Below are positions 16,153 through 24,006 of a DNA stretch of 64,000 nt, piece after piece. A program made the translations under genes and the position numbers. The stretch comes from Thermobaculum terrenum ATCC BAA-798. Its GTDB lineage: Bacteria > Chloroflexota > Chloroflexia > Thermobaculales > Thermobaculaceae. Location of the stretch: NCBI RefSeq assembly GCF_000025005.1, contig NC_013525.1:372001-436000 (forward strand), written 5' to 3'. How positions within the stretch are numbered: the stretch's first letter is position 1; every line of letters starts with the position of its first letter. The notes under the pieces were generated by a model. It was not told where the DNA came from. It saw nothing but the letters and a program-made list of their open reading frames with translations, and did not search any database.

Positions 16153-17829
16153 ATGACACTGAAAATAAGACAACCGTTTTTAATAACTTGCCTAATTATT
16201 TCTGCACTAGTCTTATCTATGATCGCTCCCACACTCTTTGGTGGTACCACTAGTGCTCATGGCAAGAATCCACCTGGCAACAATGGTACGATCAAAGTCG
16301 ATGGTAGGGATTTTGATGATCATCCGAACAACGAGCCTCACCCGGGTTGTGTATTCCAGATAGACTTTTATGGGTTTGATAAAGGAGATTATTACGCTAC
16401 AGTTACCTTTGAGACGCAGGCGCCTACTGAACCTAAAGATCAGGTAATACTTCAAGATAAAGTGTTCATAGGTGAAGATGACGCTTCGGGAGGGGGATCG
16501 GAGTCTGGCCTGGATGCTTCGGTTAAGTATGATCTATCGCAGTATCTTTCACAGTATGAACCACATTCTAATCAGGGCTACCATATCAAGCTAACTATTC
16601 ATGCCCCCGGGTCTAAGGGCAACGATGTAAAGCACAAGGTTTTTTGGGTGAACTGTAAGCCGGAAAATCCACAGCCAACGCCTACCCCAACGGCAACCCC
16701 TGTTCCATCGCCTTCAGTAAGCCCTAGCCCAACTCCGTTACCAAGTGAATCGCCAACTCCGAGTCCATCAATGAGTCCAACTCCAGTGCCGACACCAAGC
16801 ATAGTCCCATCACCAAGTCCTTCGGAGTCTCCGCTCCCCAGCCCATCTGTGAGCCCTACACCACAGCCGTCTCATAGTCCTGTGCCTTCAGTTAGCCCGT
16901 CTCCGAGCCAGAGTCCGCTACCTAGCCCAAGCAATACTCCAATTCCATCTAACAGCCCATCACCGAGTGTTAGCCCAAGTCCATCACCTTCAACTACACC
17001 AGTACCAAGTCCATCGATATCGCCGATACCAAGCCCTTCACCTTCGGTGGCTCCGACGCCAAGCCCATCACCGACGGCTATACCCAGCCCGTCTCCGAGC
17101 GTGAGTCCTACACCTGTGCCATCTACTAGCCCGTCACCAAGTGTTTCTCCAGTGCCGACACCAAGCCCGTCTACATCTCCAACTCCTAGTCCCTCGGAGA
17201 GTCCGGCGCCTTCGCCTACTCCTGTACCTAGCCCCTCGTTCAGCCCAACACCATCACCTAGTGAGTCACCTGTGCCAACGCCTGTACCATCCGTGTCGCC
17301 TACTCCGTCGCCAAGTACGACTCCATTACCATCTCCGAGTAATAGCCCGAAACCAAGCCCATCACCCTCGGTAATGCCAACGCCGGTGCCAAGTCCATCG
17401 ATTAGCCCACTGCCTAGCCCGGCTCCTTCCGAATCGCCTATGCCAACACCTGTCCCATCACCGAGTCCTTCAGCGACTCCTGTACCGACTCCGCAACCGA
17501 GTCCGAGTCCATCTGAGTTACCTGCTCCATCGGTATCACCAACACCTATTCCATCTTCTGTGCCATCACCACTACCATCACCAAGCCCATCAGGTTCACC
17601 TACACCTATCCCGATGCCTGCTCCAAGCGTGAGTCCTTCGCCCAGTGCGAGTGGTGTACCTGTCCCAGAGGCATCACCAAGCCCGTCTCCAAGCCATATG
17701 CCTACTGTGCCCAGGACTGGTGATGGAGGGATGGCGAGTACTGGCTCTGGGTCTTCCCTGCCAGTAGCAGGCTACTACCTGGGTCTAATATTAGTAGCAA
17801 CCTATATGCTACTAAGGCGCAAGTGGTAG
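16153..17829 (+). CDS. Pro/Ser-rich surface protein with VPRTG sorting signal (putative adhesin)
   Basis: This 558-residue protein starts at ATG behind AAAGGAGGGG. It has a signal peptide (residues 1-35, ending TTSAHG), a compact N-terminal domain at about 40-170 (HPGCVFQIDFYGFDKGDYYA, KVFIGEDDASGGGSESGLDA), and about 340 residues of degenerate P-S-P-x/P-T-P repeats. The C-terminal signal has VPRTG at 519-523, a hydrophobic stretch (GYYLGLILVATYMLL) and RRKW. A sortase would cut in VPRTG and join it to the wall; no sortase is in the window. The stalk is rigid and rich in Ser/Thr for O-glycosylation, and a protein O-mannosyltransferase gene follows. Adhesion is inferred. Expression is probably gated by the leader terminator. 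Confidence 0.88.
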   Translation: MTLKIRQPFLITCLIISALVLSMIAPTLFGGTTSAHGKNPPGNNGTIKVDGRDFDDHPNNEPHPGCVFQIDFYGFDKGDYYATVTFETQAPTEPKDQVILQDKVFIGEDDASGGGSESGLDASVKYDLSQYLSQYEPHSNQGYHIKLTIHAPGSKGNDVKHKVFWVNCKPENPQPTPTPTATPVPSPSVSPSPTPLPSESPTPSPSMSPTPVPTPSIVPSPSPSESPLPSPSVSPTPQPSHSPVPSVSPSPSQSPLPSPSNTPIPSNSPSPSVSPSPSPSTTPVPSPSISPIPSPSPSVAPTPSPSPTAIPSPSPSVSPTPVPSTSPSPSVSPVPTPSPSTSPTPSPSESPAPSPTPVPSPSFSPTPSPSESPVPTPVPSVSPTPSPSTTPLPSPSNSPKPSPSPSVMPTPVPSPSISPLPSPAPSESPMPTPVPSPSPSATPVPTPQPSPSPSELPAPSVSPTPIPSSVPSPLPSPSPSGSPTPIPMPAPSVSPSPSASGVPVPEASPSPSPSHMPTVPRTGDGGMASTGSGSSLPVAGYYLGLILVATYMLLRRKW

Positions 17830-17845
17830 TAAGAGTCTTTGAAGA

Positions 17846-17871
17846 GGGGGGAGATCTTCTGATCTCCCCCC
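17846..17871 (+). terminator. intrinsic terminator after the surface protein gene
   Basis: An 11-bp perfect stem (GGGGGGAGATC / GATCTCCCCCC) with a TTCT loop is followed by TAATTTTCTTT. It closes the surface-protein transcript. Confidence 0.88.
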
Positions 17872-17970
17872 TAATTTTCTTTATCTATTCTTCTATCTTT
17901 ACTTGACGTAGGGATACTATGCCTGTATCTTGCTCTTGTTACCAGCTTGATTTGTGAAGGATCTTTGTTG

Positions 17971-19296
17971 ATGGCAGAGATAGCAGGCAAAGAACTTGTT
18001 GAGAAGAAGGAGTGGAACTCCCTGGCTATAAGAGCTATTCCTCTCTTGCTAATATTGGTTTCCTTTGCTTTTTACTTATACAGGCTTAGTGTGCCTCCTC
18101 AATACATCTACGATGAGGTTTACCATGCCTATACCGCTGCTCAGTATGCTTCTGGTAATACGGATGCCTACTTATGGTACAAGAGAGCTCCAAGAGAGGG
18201 GGTTGCCTACGAGTGGACTCATCCACCACTAGGGAAGCTTCTAATTGCTGATTCTATACTGATCTTTGGTGACAATTCGTTTGGTTGGCGTTTTGCTTCT
18301 GCTGTTTTTGGTGCTATTGGTATTGGTGTTGCTTACTGGCTAGGGTACTCCCTTACCGGCTACATGGTTGTTGGGCTGCTCACGTCTTTCTTGCTACTGT
18401 TTGATGGTATGTACTATGTGCAATCCCGTACTGGGATGGTAGATATATTCCTTGTAGTATTTCTGATGCTTGCCCTTTTGATGGCTTATAAGTACTTGAC
18501 TGCTACCAACGGTAGAACTAGGTACCTGTTCCTGACTGGAGTATTTATAGGTCTGGCAGTATCTACCAAGTGGAATGCTGTCTATGTATATGCGTTCCTG
18601 GGGCTATCGCTGGTAGTTTGTTCGGCATATACCCTGTACAAGAGTAGAGCCCCCGTAAGTAAATGGCTGCTTGAAGCAGGACTACTGTTTGCTTTTATGT
18701 TGCTAGTGCCTGCTGTGTTGTACTTGCTCTCCTATACCCAGTTCTTCCTTAGTGGGAATGGCATAAAGGATTTCTTTAAGCTCCAATATCAGATGTATTA
18801 CTACCACTCGCACCTTAAGGCTACACATAACTATCAATCCAAGTGGTGGGAATGGCCACTAACTCTCAGACCTGTTTGGTACTATGTCAAATACTATCCG
18901 GATGGTCGTATAGCTAACATATATACTAACGGTAATCCCGTAATCTATCTTGCTCTCATACCTGCTGTGCTATGGGCCGCTTCTGACTGGATTGATGAGA
19001 ACTGGAAGGCTCTGCTTATAGTAGTTCTTGGGTTCTTTGGAGCTTGGCTACCTTGGGCGCTTGTTCCAAGGATAGCTTTTGCTTATCACTTCCTGCCATC
19101 AGTACCCTTTGGATGTGTAGCTCTTGCTTACACTATTAGGCAATTCCTCTCAAGAGGGGGGACCTGGAGAACTGCGGCTATATGTTATTGTGTAGCTGTG
19201 GTGGCTATGTTTGTGTTCCTGTTTCCGATATATTCAGCTATCCCACTAACTAGAGCTCAATTCGATATGCGCATACTTATTCCTAGCTGGAGATGA
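17971..19296 (+). CDS. PMT family protein O-mannosyltransferase (GT39)
   Basis: I start at ATG 17971, behind GAAGGATC, giving 441 residues. This multi-spanning enzyme carries the catalytic Asp-Glu pair in YIYDEVYHAYTA in the first external loop and the family segment YEWTHPPLGKLLI, both diagnostic of dolichyl-phosphate-mannose-protein mannosyltransferases, plus MYYVQSRTGMVDIF. Such enzymes move mannose from a polyprenyl phosphate carrier to Ser/Thr of exported proteins at the outer face of the membrane. The gene directly follows the Ser/Thr/Pro-rich surface protein, its obvious candidate substrate. A GT-C-like gene begins 4 bases downstream, so the two form an operon. Confidence 0.93.
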   Translation: MAEIAGKELVEKKEWNSLAIRAIPLLLILVSFAFYLYRLSVPPQYIYDEVYHAYTAAQYASGNTDAYLWYKRAPREGVAYEWTHPPLGKLLIADSILIFGDNSFGWRFASAVFGAIGIGVAYWLGYSLTGYMVVGLLTSFLLLFDGMYYVQSRTGMVDIFLVVFLMLALLMAYKYLTATNGRTRYLFLTGVFIGLAVSTKWNAVYVYAFLGLSLVVCSAYTLYKSRAPVSKWLLEAGLLFAFMLLVPAVLYLLSYTQFFLSGNGIKDFFKLQYQMYYYHSHLKATHNYQSKWWEWPLTLRPVWYYVKYYPDGRIANIYTNGNPVIYLALIPAVLWAASDWIDENWKALLIVVLGFFGAWLPWALVPRIAFAYHFLPSVPFGCVALAYTIRQFLSRGGTWRTAAICYCVAVVAMFVFLFPIYSAIPLTRAQFDMRILIPSWR

Positions 19297-19300
19297 GATA

Positions 19301-21253
19301 TTGCTGGGAGTACTCCTGCTGATTTCCTGCTTGATCCTAGGAATACTAGTACTTTATCTGCTGGTTCCTGGCTTAACGTTTGAAGAACGTATATTTTATG
19401 GTTTTGATCTCGGTGTCATATTGATCTCTATAGCGTGCTTTGTATCAGCAATCTTCTTTGGCTTCAATCTGTTACAGGTTTGTCTGACATCTCTATGTTT
19501 GTTGATAGTCTCTTTTGTGTTGACTTTTTGGCTTAGATCCCAAGTCGCTGCAAGGATCAAAAATGAGCTGCAGGATTTTAGATCTAGGTTGAAGCTTAGA
19601 GAGACTGTTTGGTTTGCTGAGATGCTCCTGGTAATAGGGGTTTTCTTCTTTCACCTGTATTACAATTCCTGGAGACTATACCCGGATGGGTGGTATGCAG
19701 GTCACTCATTTATATGGGGTGATCTACCTATACACACAGGACTTATCGAGAGCTTCGTCGAGATACGTAAATTCCCGCCTCCAAACATATACTTCAGTGG
19801 CACCTTGCTATCTTATCCCTTCATGGCCGATTTCTTTAGCTCGATCCTTATGATCCTGGGCTGGTCCTTGGGGCCCGCATTTGTAATCCCGGGGTTTCTG
19901 CTGGGTATATGTACGGTTGCAGGTATATATTTGCTAGCTCTGCGGATTTCGAGATCCGTTTTTGCCAGCTTATTGACCGTGGTTCTGGTCTTACTGAGTG
20001 GTGGTATGGGGTTCATAGTCTTCTTGGTAGAGGCTAATAGGTCGGGAAACTTCATCCACACACTTCTCAATCTGCCTTCGTACTATACAGGTTTGCGTGA
20101 TTACGCCATGACCTATCCTAATATAGTTCTAGGTTTTTTCCTTCCCCAGAGGCCATTCCTGTTGGCACTTCCTCTCGGTATGTTGATGTTGAGCCTGCTT
20201 TACAGGTTCAGGCTCTCTAGAAGACCTTACGATATGTTGTTAGTAGGTTTGGCATCAGCCCTTCTCCCGCTCGTGCATCCTCACACGCTTGTAACGATTG
20301 GCATAGTGTCGGGTTACCTTGTTGTGGAGTACCTTGTGCTTTCATTCTTGTGTAACGATAAGCAAGGATGCTATAGGGCGTTGTTATCTGGAGTCCTATT
20401 CTCTCTTCCTGTCACGGTAGGGATGCTGCAAGTTCTGTGGCAACTTGGAAACCTTGGAGCTACCAGCAATGGCGGTCTAAGCGTACAAATAACCACTAGG
20501 GCTATAGCAACTGAAAACTATATATGGTACTGGCTCAAAAATGTAGGGCTTTTCCTGCCACTTGCTGGGTTGATTTTTGTGGTGCAGGGCGCTTTGCCAA
20601 ATAGGATAAGGAGTTTCTACGCTCCATTTGCCCTTATATGGTTTATAGCTACTTTGGTAGTAATGCAGCCTTTCGACTGTTGCAATCGCAAGTTGTTGGT
20701 GTATTGGTACTTGGTTTCTGCTGTGGTCATATCTTTGGTACTAGTAAAATTGATCCTTACAGGGGATATAATCTCCAGGTTTCTAGTTGCATTTTTGATA
20801 TTCTTGCTCGTCTTCACGGGCTCCCTGGATCTATTTAGGGCGTCTATTCCTTCTCAATCGAGATATCTTGAATTTAGTAATGAGGATATAGCCTTTGCTA
20901 ACCAAGTCAAGGAGAGGTTGCCTGCTGATGCCGTATACATCACCGCTACCCAGGTACATCATCCTATAACTGACCTTGCTGGGAGGCAAGTGGTACTTGG
21001 CCCACCTTATCTGGCAAATGACTGGGGGTTACCCTGGAGACCCAGGATGGAGGATCTCCAGTTGATATATACAGGATCATCTCGAGCCCAGGACTTGATC
21101 AGAAAATATGGAGCCAGGTACCTAGTCATAGGTCCCACAGAGAGACAACTATTCAGAGTAAACAAACAGTACTACCAGGAAAGATTCCCGGTAGTACTGC
21201 GCTATGGACAGTATACGGTATTTGATGTTAGTTCCGTTTACGGTAGCAGGTAG
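19301..21253 (+). CDS. large multi-pass membrane protein, GT-C glycosyltransferase-like
   Basis: TTG 19301 follows GGAGATGAG by a few bases, right after the mannosyltransferase stop. The 650-residue protein is almost wholly hydrophobic, with roughly a dozen membrane spans. It has an external loop carrying FIWGDLPIHTGLIESF, whose Asp is placed like the catalytic Asp of GT-C enzymes, and a soluble C-terminal domain of about 120 residues (LEFSNEDIAFANQVKERLP, KYGARYLVIG). I do not recognise a named family with certainty. Topology and operon position suggest it acts on lipid-linked sugars together with the mannosyltransferase, for example by extending or supplying the glycan. Confidence 0.75.
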   Translation: MLGVLLLISCLILGILVLYLLVPGLTFEERIFYGFDLGVILISIACFVSAIFFGFNLLQVCLTSLCLLIVSFVLTFWLRSQVAARIKNELQDFRSRLKLRETVWFAEMLLVIGVFFFHLYYNSWRLYPDGWYAGHSFIWGDLPIHTGLIESFVEIRKFPPPNIYFSGTLLSYPFMADFFSSILMILGWSLGPAFVIPGFLLGICTVAGIYLLALRISRSVFASLLTVVLVLLSGGMGFIVFLVEANRSGNFIHTLLNLPSYYTGLRDYAMTYPNIVLGFFLPQRPFLLALPLGMLMLSLLYRFRLSRRPYDMLLVGLASALLPLVHPHTLVTIGIVSGYLVVEYLVLSFLCNDKQGCYRALLSGVLFSLPVTVGMLQVLWQLGNLGATSNGGLSVQITTRAIATENYIWYWLKNVGLFLPLAGLIFVVQGALPNRIRSFYAPFALIWFIATLVVMQPFDCCNRKLLVYWYLVSAVVISLVLVKLILTGDIISRFLVAFLIFLLVFTGSLDLFRASIPSQSRYLEFSNEDIAFANQVKERLPADAVYITATQVHHPITDLAGRQVVLGPPYLANDWGLPWRPRMEDLQLIYTGSSRAQDLIRKYGARYLVIGPTERQLFRVNKQYYQERFPVVLRYGQYTVFDVSSVYGSR

Positions 21254-22507
21254 CTACCGTACGTATCTATAGGCCATCAATTTATAGTCTGGATAAGCCC
21301 CAGAGTCATCTCGTACTGATGCAAGCACGCGATAGTTGTTGTTATCGGCTCTTGGTTCAAAAACTATGCTCCATCTAATAGTTAGCTGATTGCCGGATAG
21401 ACTGACTGTAGTATACCTGGCGTTGATTTGCACGATATTTCCCCTTAGCACTACATCTTTGCCAGGCACTGCACTATATAACACCCCGTTAGAAAGGTCC
21501 TTCATGTAGATCTTGTTCTTGTCCTGGTTGTACCAGATCTTGACGGACCTGTTGTAATAGGAGCTCTGGAACTTGATATAAGCCTTGTTGATATTCTTGG
21601 CTCCATTAGAGTCGTAGTAGGTCGCCGTGAATGAGTAGCTTCTTCCTACGTAACTCGTACCTGTCCCAGGTGTTAGAGAAGTCACGCGAGGCAGGTAGTT
21701 ACTAGATTGCGCAGCGTATAGATACCTAGGGGTGGAAGAAGCCCAGATGCTGGGTTTGACCCCTATGTAAGTGGAGCCATAAGGGACTCTGCCGCTAAGT
21801 ACGTCTGAGAGGAAGACTTGTCCAGCCTCCTCTCGACTGTAACCATAGTCCGAGGCTCGATCTATGTTGGGCATTCTATATCCTAGCTGTTCATAGAAAC
21901 CAGTTACCTGGTGAGTCCACTCGTGAAGAAATATCTGCTCTGGGTAGCGACCAAGCCAGTCTCCGTGCTGTTGAGGGATATTTACGGTTGTGTAACCTGC
22001 TCCATTCGCCCAAGGACCTGGCCTGACAGTCCATCCCCAACCTAGGCTAGGTACTCGCTTGCCGCTATCAGTATCCAACCTCCATATGACGAAGATGCTG
22101 TCGTACCTACCTTGAGGAGCGTACTTGTTGATATCTGCCTTTATGTCCAGGGGCGAAACCCAGAAACCATTCGCACCCAGGGAAGTAACCGATGATATGG
22201 GGTGATCTGGATAGACTATAGTCTGGCTAAGGTATGTGTTGCCTCTGGACCAATTGTAAACCGTAGATGGCACTCTCCTTATGACGTACAGTGCTTTCTG
22301 CAAGTCCGAAGAGGACATAGAGGTCCTCACCCTCTGCGTCTGCCCATTCCAAGTGAAGGTAACATCTGTACTACGATATACCAAGAAAAGTGCCCTCCAA
22401 GTAGTGACAGCTGCCGAGGCTCGATTGATGCTAATTAGCGGAGACAATGTTGTTACCATAAGGCACAAAATCAGAAATACTAGGAGCCTAGGTTTCAATT
22501 TTGTCAT
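21254..22507 (-). CDS. secreted HExxH zinc metallopeptidase under c-di-GMP control
   Basis: This 417-residue exported protein has a signal peptide (LLVFLILCLMVTTLSPLIS, cut near ASA-AV), a novel-looking catalytic region with the zinc motif HEWTH at residues 195-199 (QIFLHEWTHQVTGFYEQLG) and a possible third ligand Glu in SREEAGQ (226/227). An Ig-like C-terminal part begins near 285 (TPGTGTSYVGRSYSFTATY). The family is not one I can name. The gene converges on the GT-C-like gene with no gap and is preceded by a class I c-di-GMP riboswitch. By analogy with PPEP-1/Zmp1 it may cut the nearby Pro-rich adhesin; that substrate is inference. Confidence 0.85.
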   Translation of the reverse strand: MTKLKPRLLVFLILCLMVTTLSPLISINRASAAVTTWRALFLVYRSTDVTFTWNGQTQRVRTSMSSSDLQKALYVIRRVPSTVYNWSRGNTYLSQTIVYPDHPISSVTSLGANGFWVSPLDIKADINKYAPQGRYDSIFVIWRLDTDSGKRVPSLGWGWTVRPGPWANGAGYTTVNIPQQHGDWLGRYPEQIFLHEWTHQVTGFYEQLGYRMPNIDRASDYGYSREEAGQVFLSDVLSGRVPYGSTYIGVKPSIWASSTPRYLYAAQSSNYLPRVTSLTPGTGTSYVGRSYSFTATYYDSNGAKNINKAYIKFQSSYYNRSVKIWYNQDKNKIYMKDLSNGVLYSAVPGKDVVLRGNIVQINARYTTVSLSGNQLTIRWSIVFEPRADNNNYRVLASVRDDSGAYPDYKLMAYRYVR

Positions 22508-22518
22508 ATCTTGTATGT

Positions 22519-22558
22519 CCTCCCATAGGGTGATTAGGGAGGCACTGGTCAGCCTCCC
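22519..22558 (-). promoter_or_regulatory. riboswitch expression platform (sequestor/anti-sequestor of the ribosome site)
   Basis: Reading the minus strand, GCCTCCC (plus 22537-22543) can pair either with GGGAGGC just upstream (plus 22552-22558) or with GGGAGG at the ribosome site (plus 22519-22524). The upstream partner overlaps CTGGG, the 3' strand of aptamer helix P1. Ligand binding would stabilise P1, free GCCTCCC to cover the ribosome site and stop translation. Without ligand the site is open. This predicts a translational OFF switch. The ribosome site is 11 bases from the ATG. Confidence 0.7.
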
Positions 22559-22633
22559 AGGCAGCCCGGCTGACTCTTAGAGTCCCGTGGCTTTGCGTCC
22601 CCATCTCACGACGGGTTTGCCCTTTTCTGGGTC
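22556..22633 (-). ncRNA. class I cyclic di-GMP riboswitch (GEMM-I) aptamer
   Basis: On the minus strand the RNA contains the three conserved GEMM-I blocks in order: GGGCAAACC, GGGGACGCAAAGCC and CCGGGCUGCC. Between the first two lies a hairpin capped by the GNRA tetraloop GUGA, as required for docking onto the second arm. The second arm ends in the hairpin GACUC-UAA-GAGUC. Helix P1 is CCCAG (22627-22631) with CUGGG (22556-22560). The match is essentially complete. It lies in the leader of the secreted metallopeptidase, 48 bases ahead of its start. Confidence 0.94.
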
Positions 22634-22646
22634 ATCGCTAGCCATC

Positions 22647-22676
22647 AGTATATTTGCTGCTGTGCAACTACAACAA
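22647..22676 (-). promoter_or_regulatory. promoter of the riboswitch-metallopeptidase transcript
   Basis: On the minus strand TTGTTG (22671-22676) and TATACT (22647-22652) are 18 bases apart. The predicted transcript would begin near 22640, just ahead of the aptamer. Confidence 0.55.
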
Positions 22677-22734
22677 TAGCCAATTAGTACTAATGCAATT
22701 GGGAGTTAGGCTATTCCTCTTTTCTGTACGGTGC

Positions 22735-22740
22735 TATAAT
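22735..22740 (+). promoter_or_regulatory. extended -10 promoter of the acyl-CoA dehydrogenase operon
   Basis: A perfect TATAAT preceded by TGC forms an extended -10 element 34 bases before the ATG at 22774. There is no good -35 at the expected distance, as is usual for extended -10 promoters. A small inverted repeat (AGCCG / CGGCT) follows in the leader. Confidence 0.55.
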
Positions 22741-22773
22741 GAGCCGCCTAAACCGGCTGATTTGGAGGTGAAT

Positions 22774-23994
22774 ATGGATTTTGGCCTGAGTGAAGAGCAT
22801 GTAATGGTTCAGGATCTGGTAAGTGACTTTGCTCAGCGAGAGATAGCTCCAAAGGCAAGAGAGAATGACATAAATGAATATTGGGATAAGGACATAGTCA
22901 AGCGCATGGGCGAACTAGGACTGCTTGGAGCCCCTATTCCTGAGGAGTATGGCGGGAGTGGGATGGACTATCACAGCCTGGCGATCATCTGTGAAGAACT
23001 CGAGAGAGCTGAGACGGCTTTCCGGGTAGTTATGAGTGTGCATGTCGCATTAAACAGCTTGACACTCCTGCAATGGGGCAATGAGGATCAGAAGCAGAGG
23101 TATTTGATACCCCAGGCAAGGGGTGAGAAGCTTGCTACCTTTGCATTGACTGAGCCGGGGCATGGATCTGACGCAGCTAATATCGAGACTACCGCAAGAC
23201 GAGAAGGAGATTACTACGTACTTAATGGCCAGAAGACGTGGATAAGCCTTGCAGATAAAGCAGATCATTTCTTGTTATTTGCGACCTTAGATCGTTCTAA
23301 GGGCTACAAGGGAATCACGGCATTTATTCTGGAAAGGGGATTTGAAGGGCTTTCAACATCCACGATACATGGCAAGCTAGGTGTAAGGGCGGGCAATACA
23401 GGGCAGATATTCCTTGATAATGTCAGAGTCCCGATAGAAAACAGGTTAGGAGAAGAAGGAGAGGGCTTCAAAATAGCCATGAGCGCTATTGATCAGGGCA
23501 GGTTGACTGTGGCTGCTGGAGCTGTTGGGCTTGCAAGGGCCTGCCTTGAAGCGAGCCTAAAGTACTGCCATGATAGGGAAGCCTTTGGCCAGGAAATAGG
23601 CAAGTTTCAGCTCGTGCAACAGATGATAGCAAACATGCAGCTTGGGATAGACACAGCCAAGCTATTGGTACACAGGGCAGCTTGGCTAAAGAATCATGGG
23701 ATTAGGTCCACTCGTGAGACCTCTATGGCGAAATGGTACGCATGTAACGTTGCGTTGAAGGCTGCCGAAGATGCAATAGAGATACATGGTGCTAATGGAT
23801 ACTCTAATGAGTTTCCAGTAGAGAGGTACTGGCGTAATGCTCGTGGGGCTGTAATATACGAGGGGACCAGGGAGATTCATACCCTAATTCAGGCTGAATA
23901 TGCATTAGGCTACAGAAAAGATCACCCTCTAAGATGTCCGCAGCCACCAGTGAAGGGGTATGATCCCTCTTCTTTCCCCTCCAGGCATTTGTAA
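22774..23994 (+). CDS. acyl-CoA dehydrogenase
   Basis: The ATG at 22774 follows TTGGAGGTGAAT and gives 406 residues; 40 codons of open frame upstream lack a ribosome site. Family landmarks are the flavin and substrate segments FALTEPGHGSDAANIET and YVLNGQKTWISLAD, and the catalytic Glu in AVIYEGTREIHTL near residue 375. It oxidises a fatty or short-chain acyl-CoA to the 2-enoyl-CoA using FAD, passing electrons to an electron-transfer flavoprotein. It heads a three-gene set with a thiolase and a second dehydrogenase, pointing to beta-oxidation or branched-chain amino-acid breakdown. Confidence 0.94.
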   Translation: MDFGLSEEHVMVQDLVSDFAQREIAPKARENDINEYWDKDIVKRMGELGLLGAPIPEEYGGSGMDYHSLAIICEELERAETAFRVVMSVHVALNSLTLLQWGNEDQKQRYLIPQARGEKLATFALTEPGHGSDAANIETTARREGDYYVLNGQKTWISLADKADHFLLFATLDRSKGYKGITAFILERGFEGLSTSTIHGKLGVRAGNTGQIFLDNVRVPIENRLGEEGEGFKIAMSAIDQGRLTVAAGAVGLARACLEASLKYCHDREAFGQEIGKFQLVQQMIANMQLGIDTAKLLVHRAAWLKNHGIRSTRETSMAKWYACNVALKAAEDAIEIHGANGYSNEFPVERYWRNARGAVIYEGTREIHTLIQAEYALGYRKDHPLRCPQPPVKGYDPSSFPSRHL

Positions 23995-24006
23995 CCTCGG
24001 AGATTT

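Noticed and set aside
16673-17705. Repeat array or CRISPR-like structure
   Set aside because: The repeats are degenerate codons for Pro/Ser motifs in an open frame, with no constant repeat and spacer pattern.
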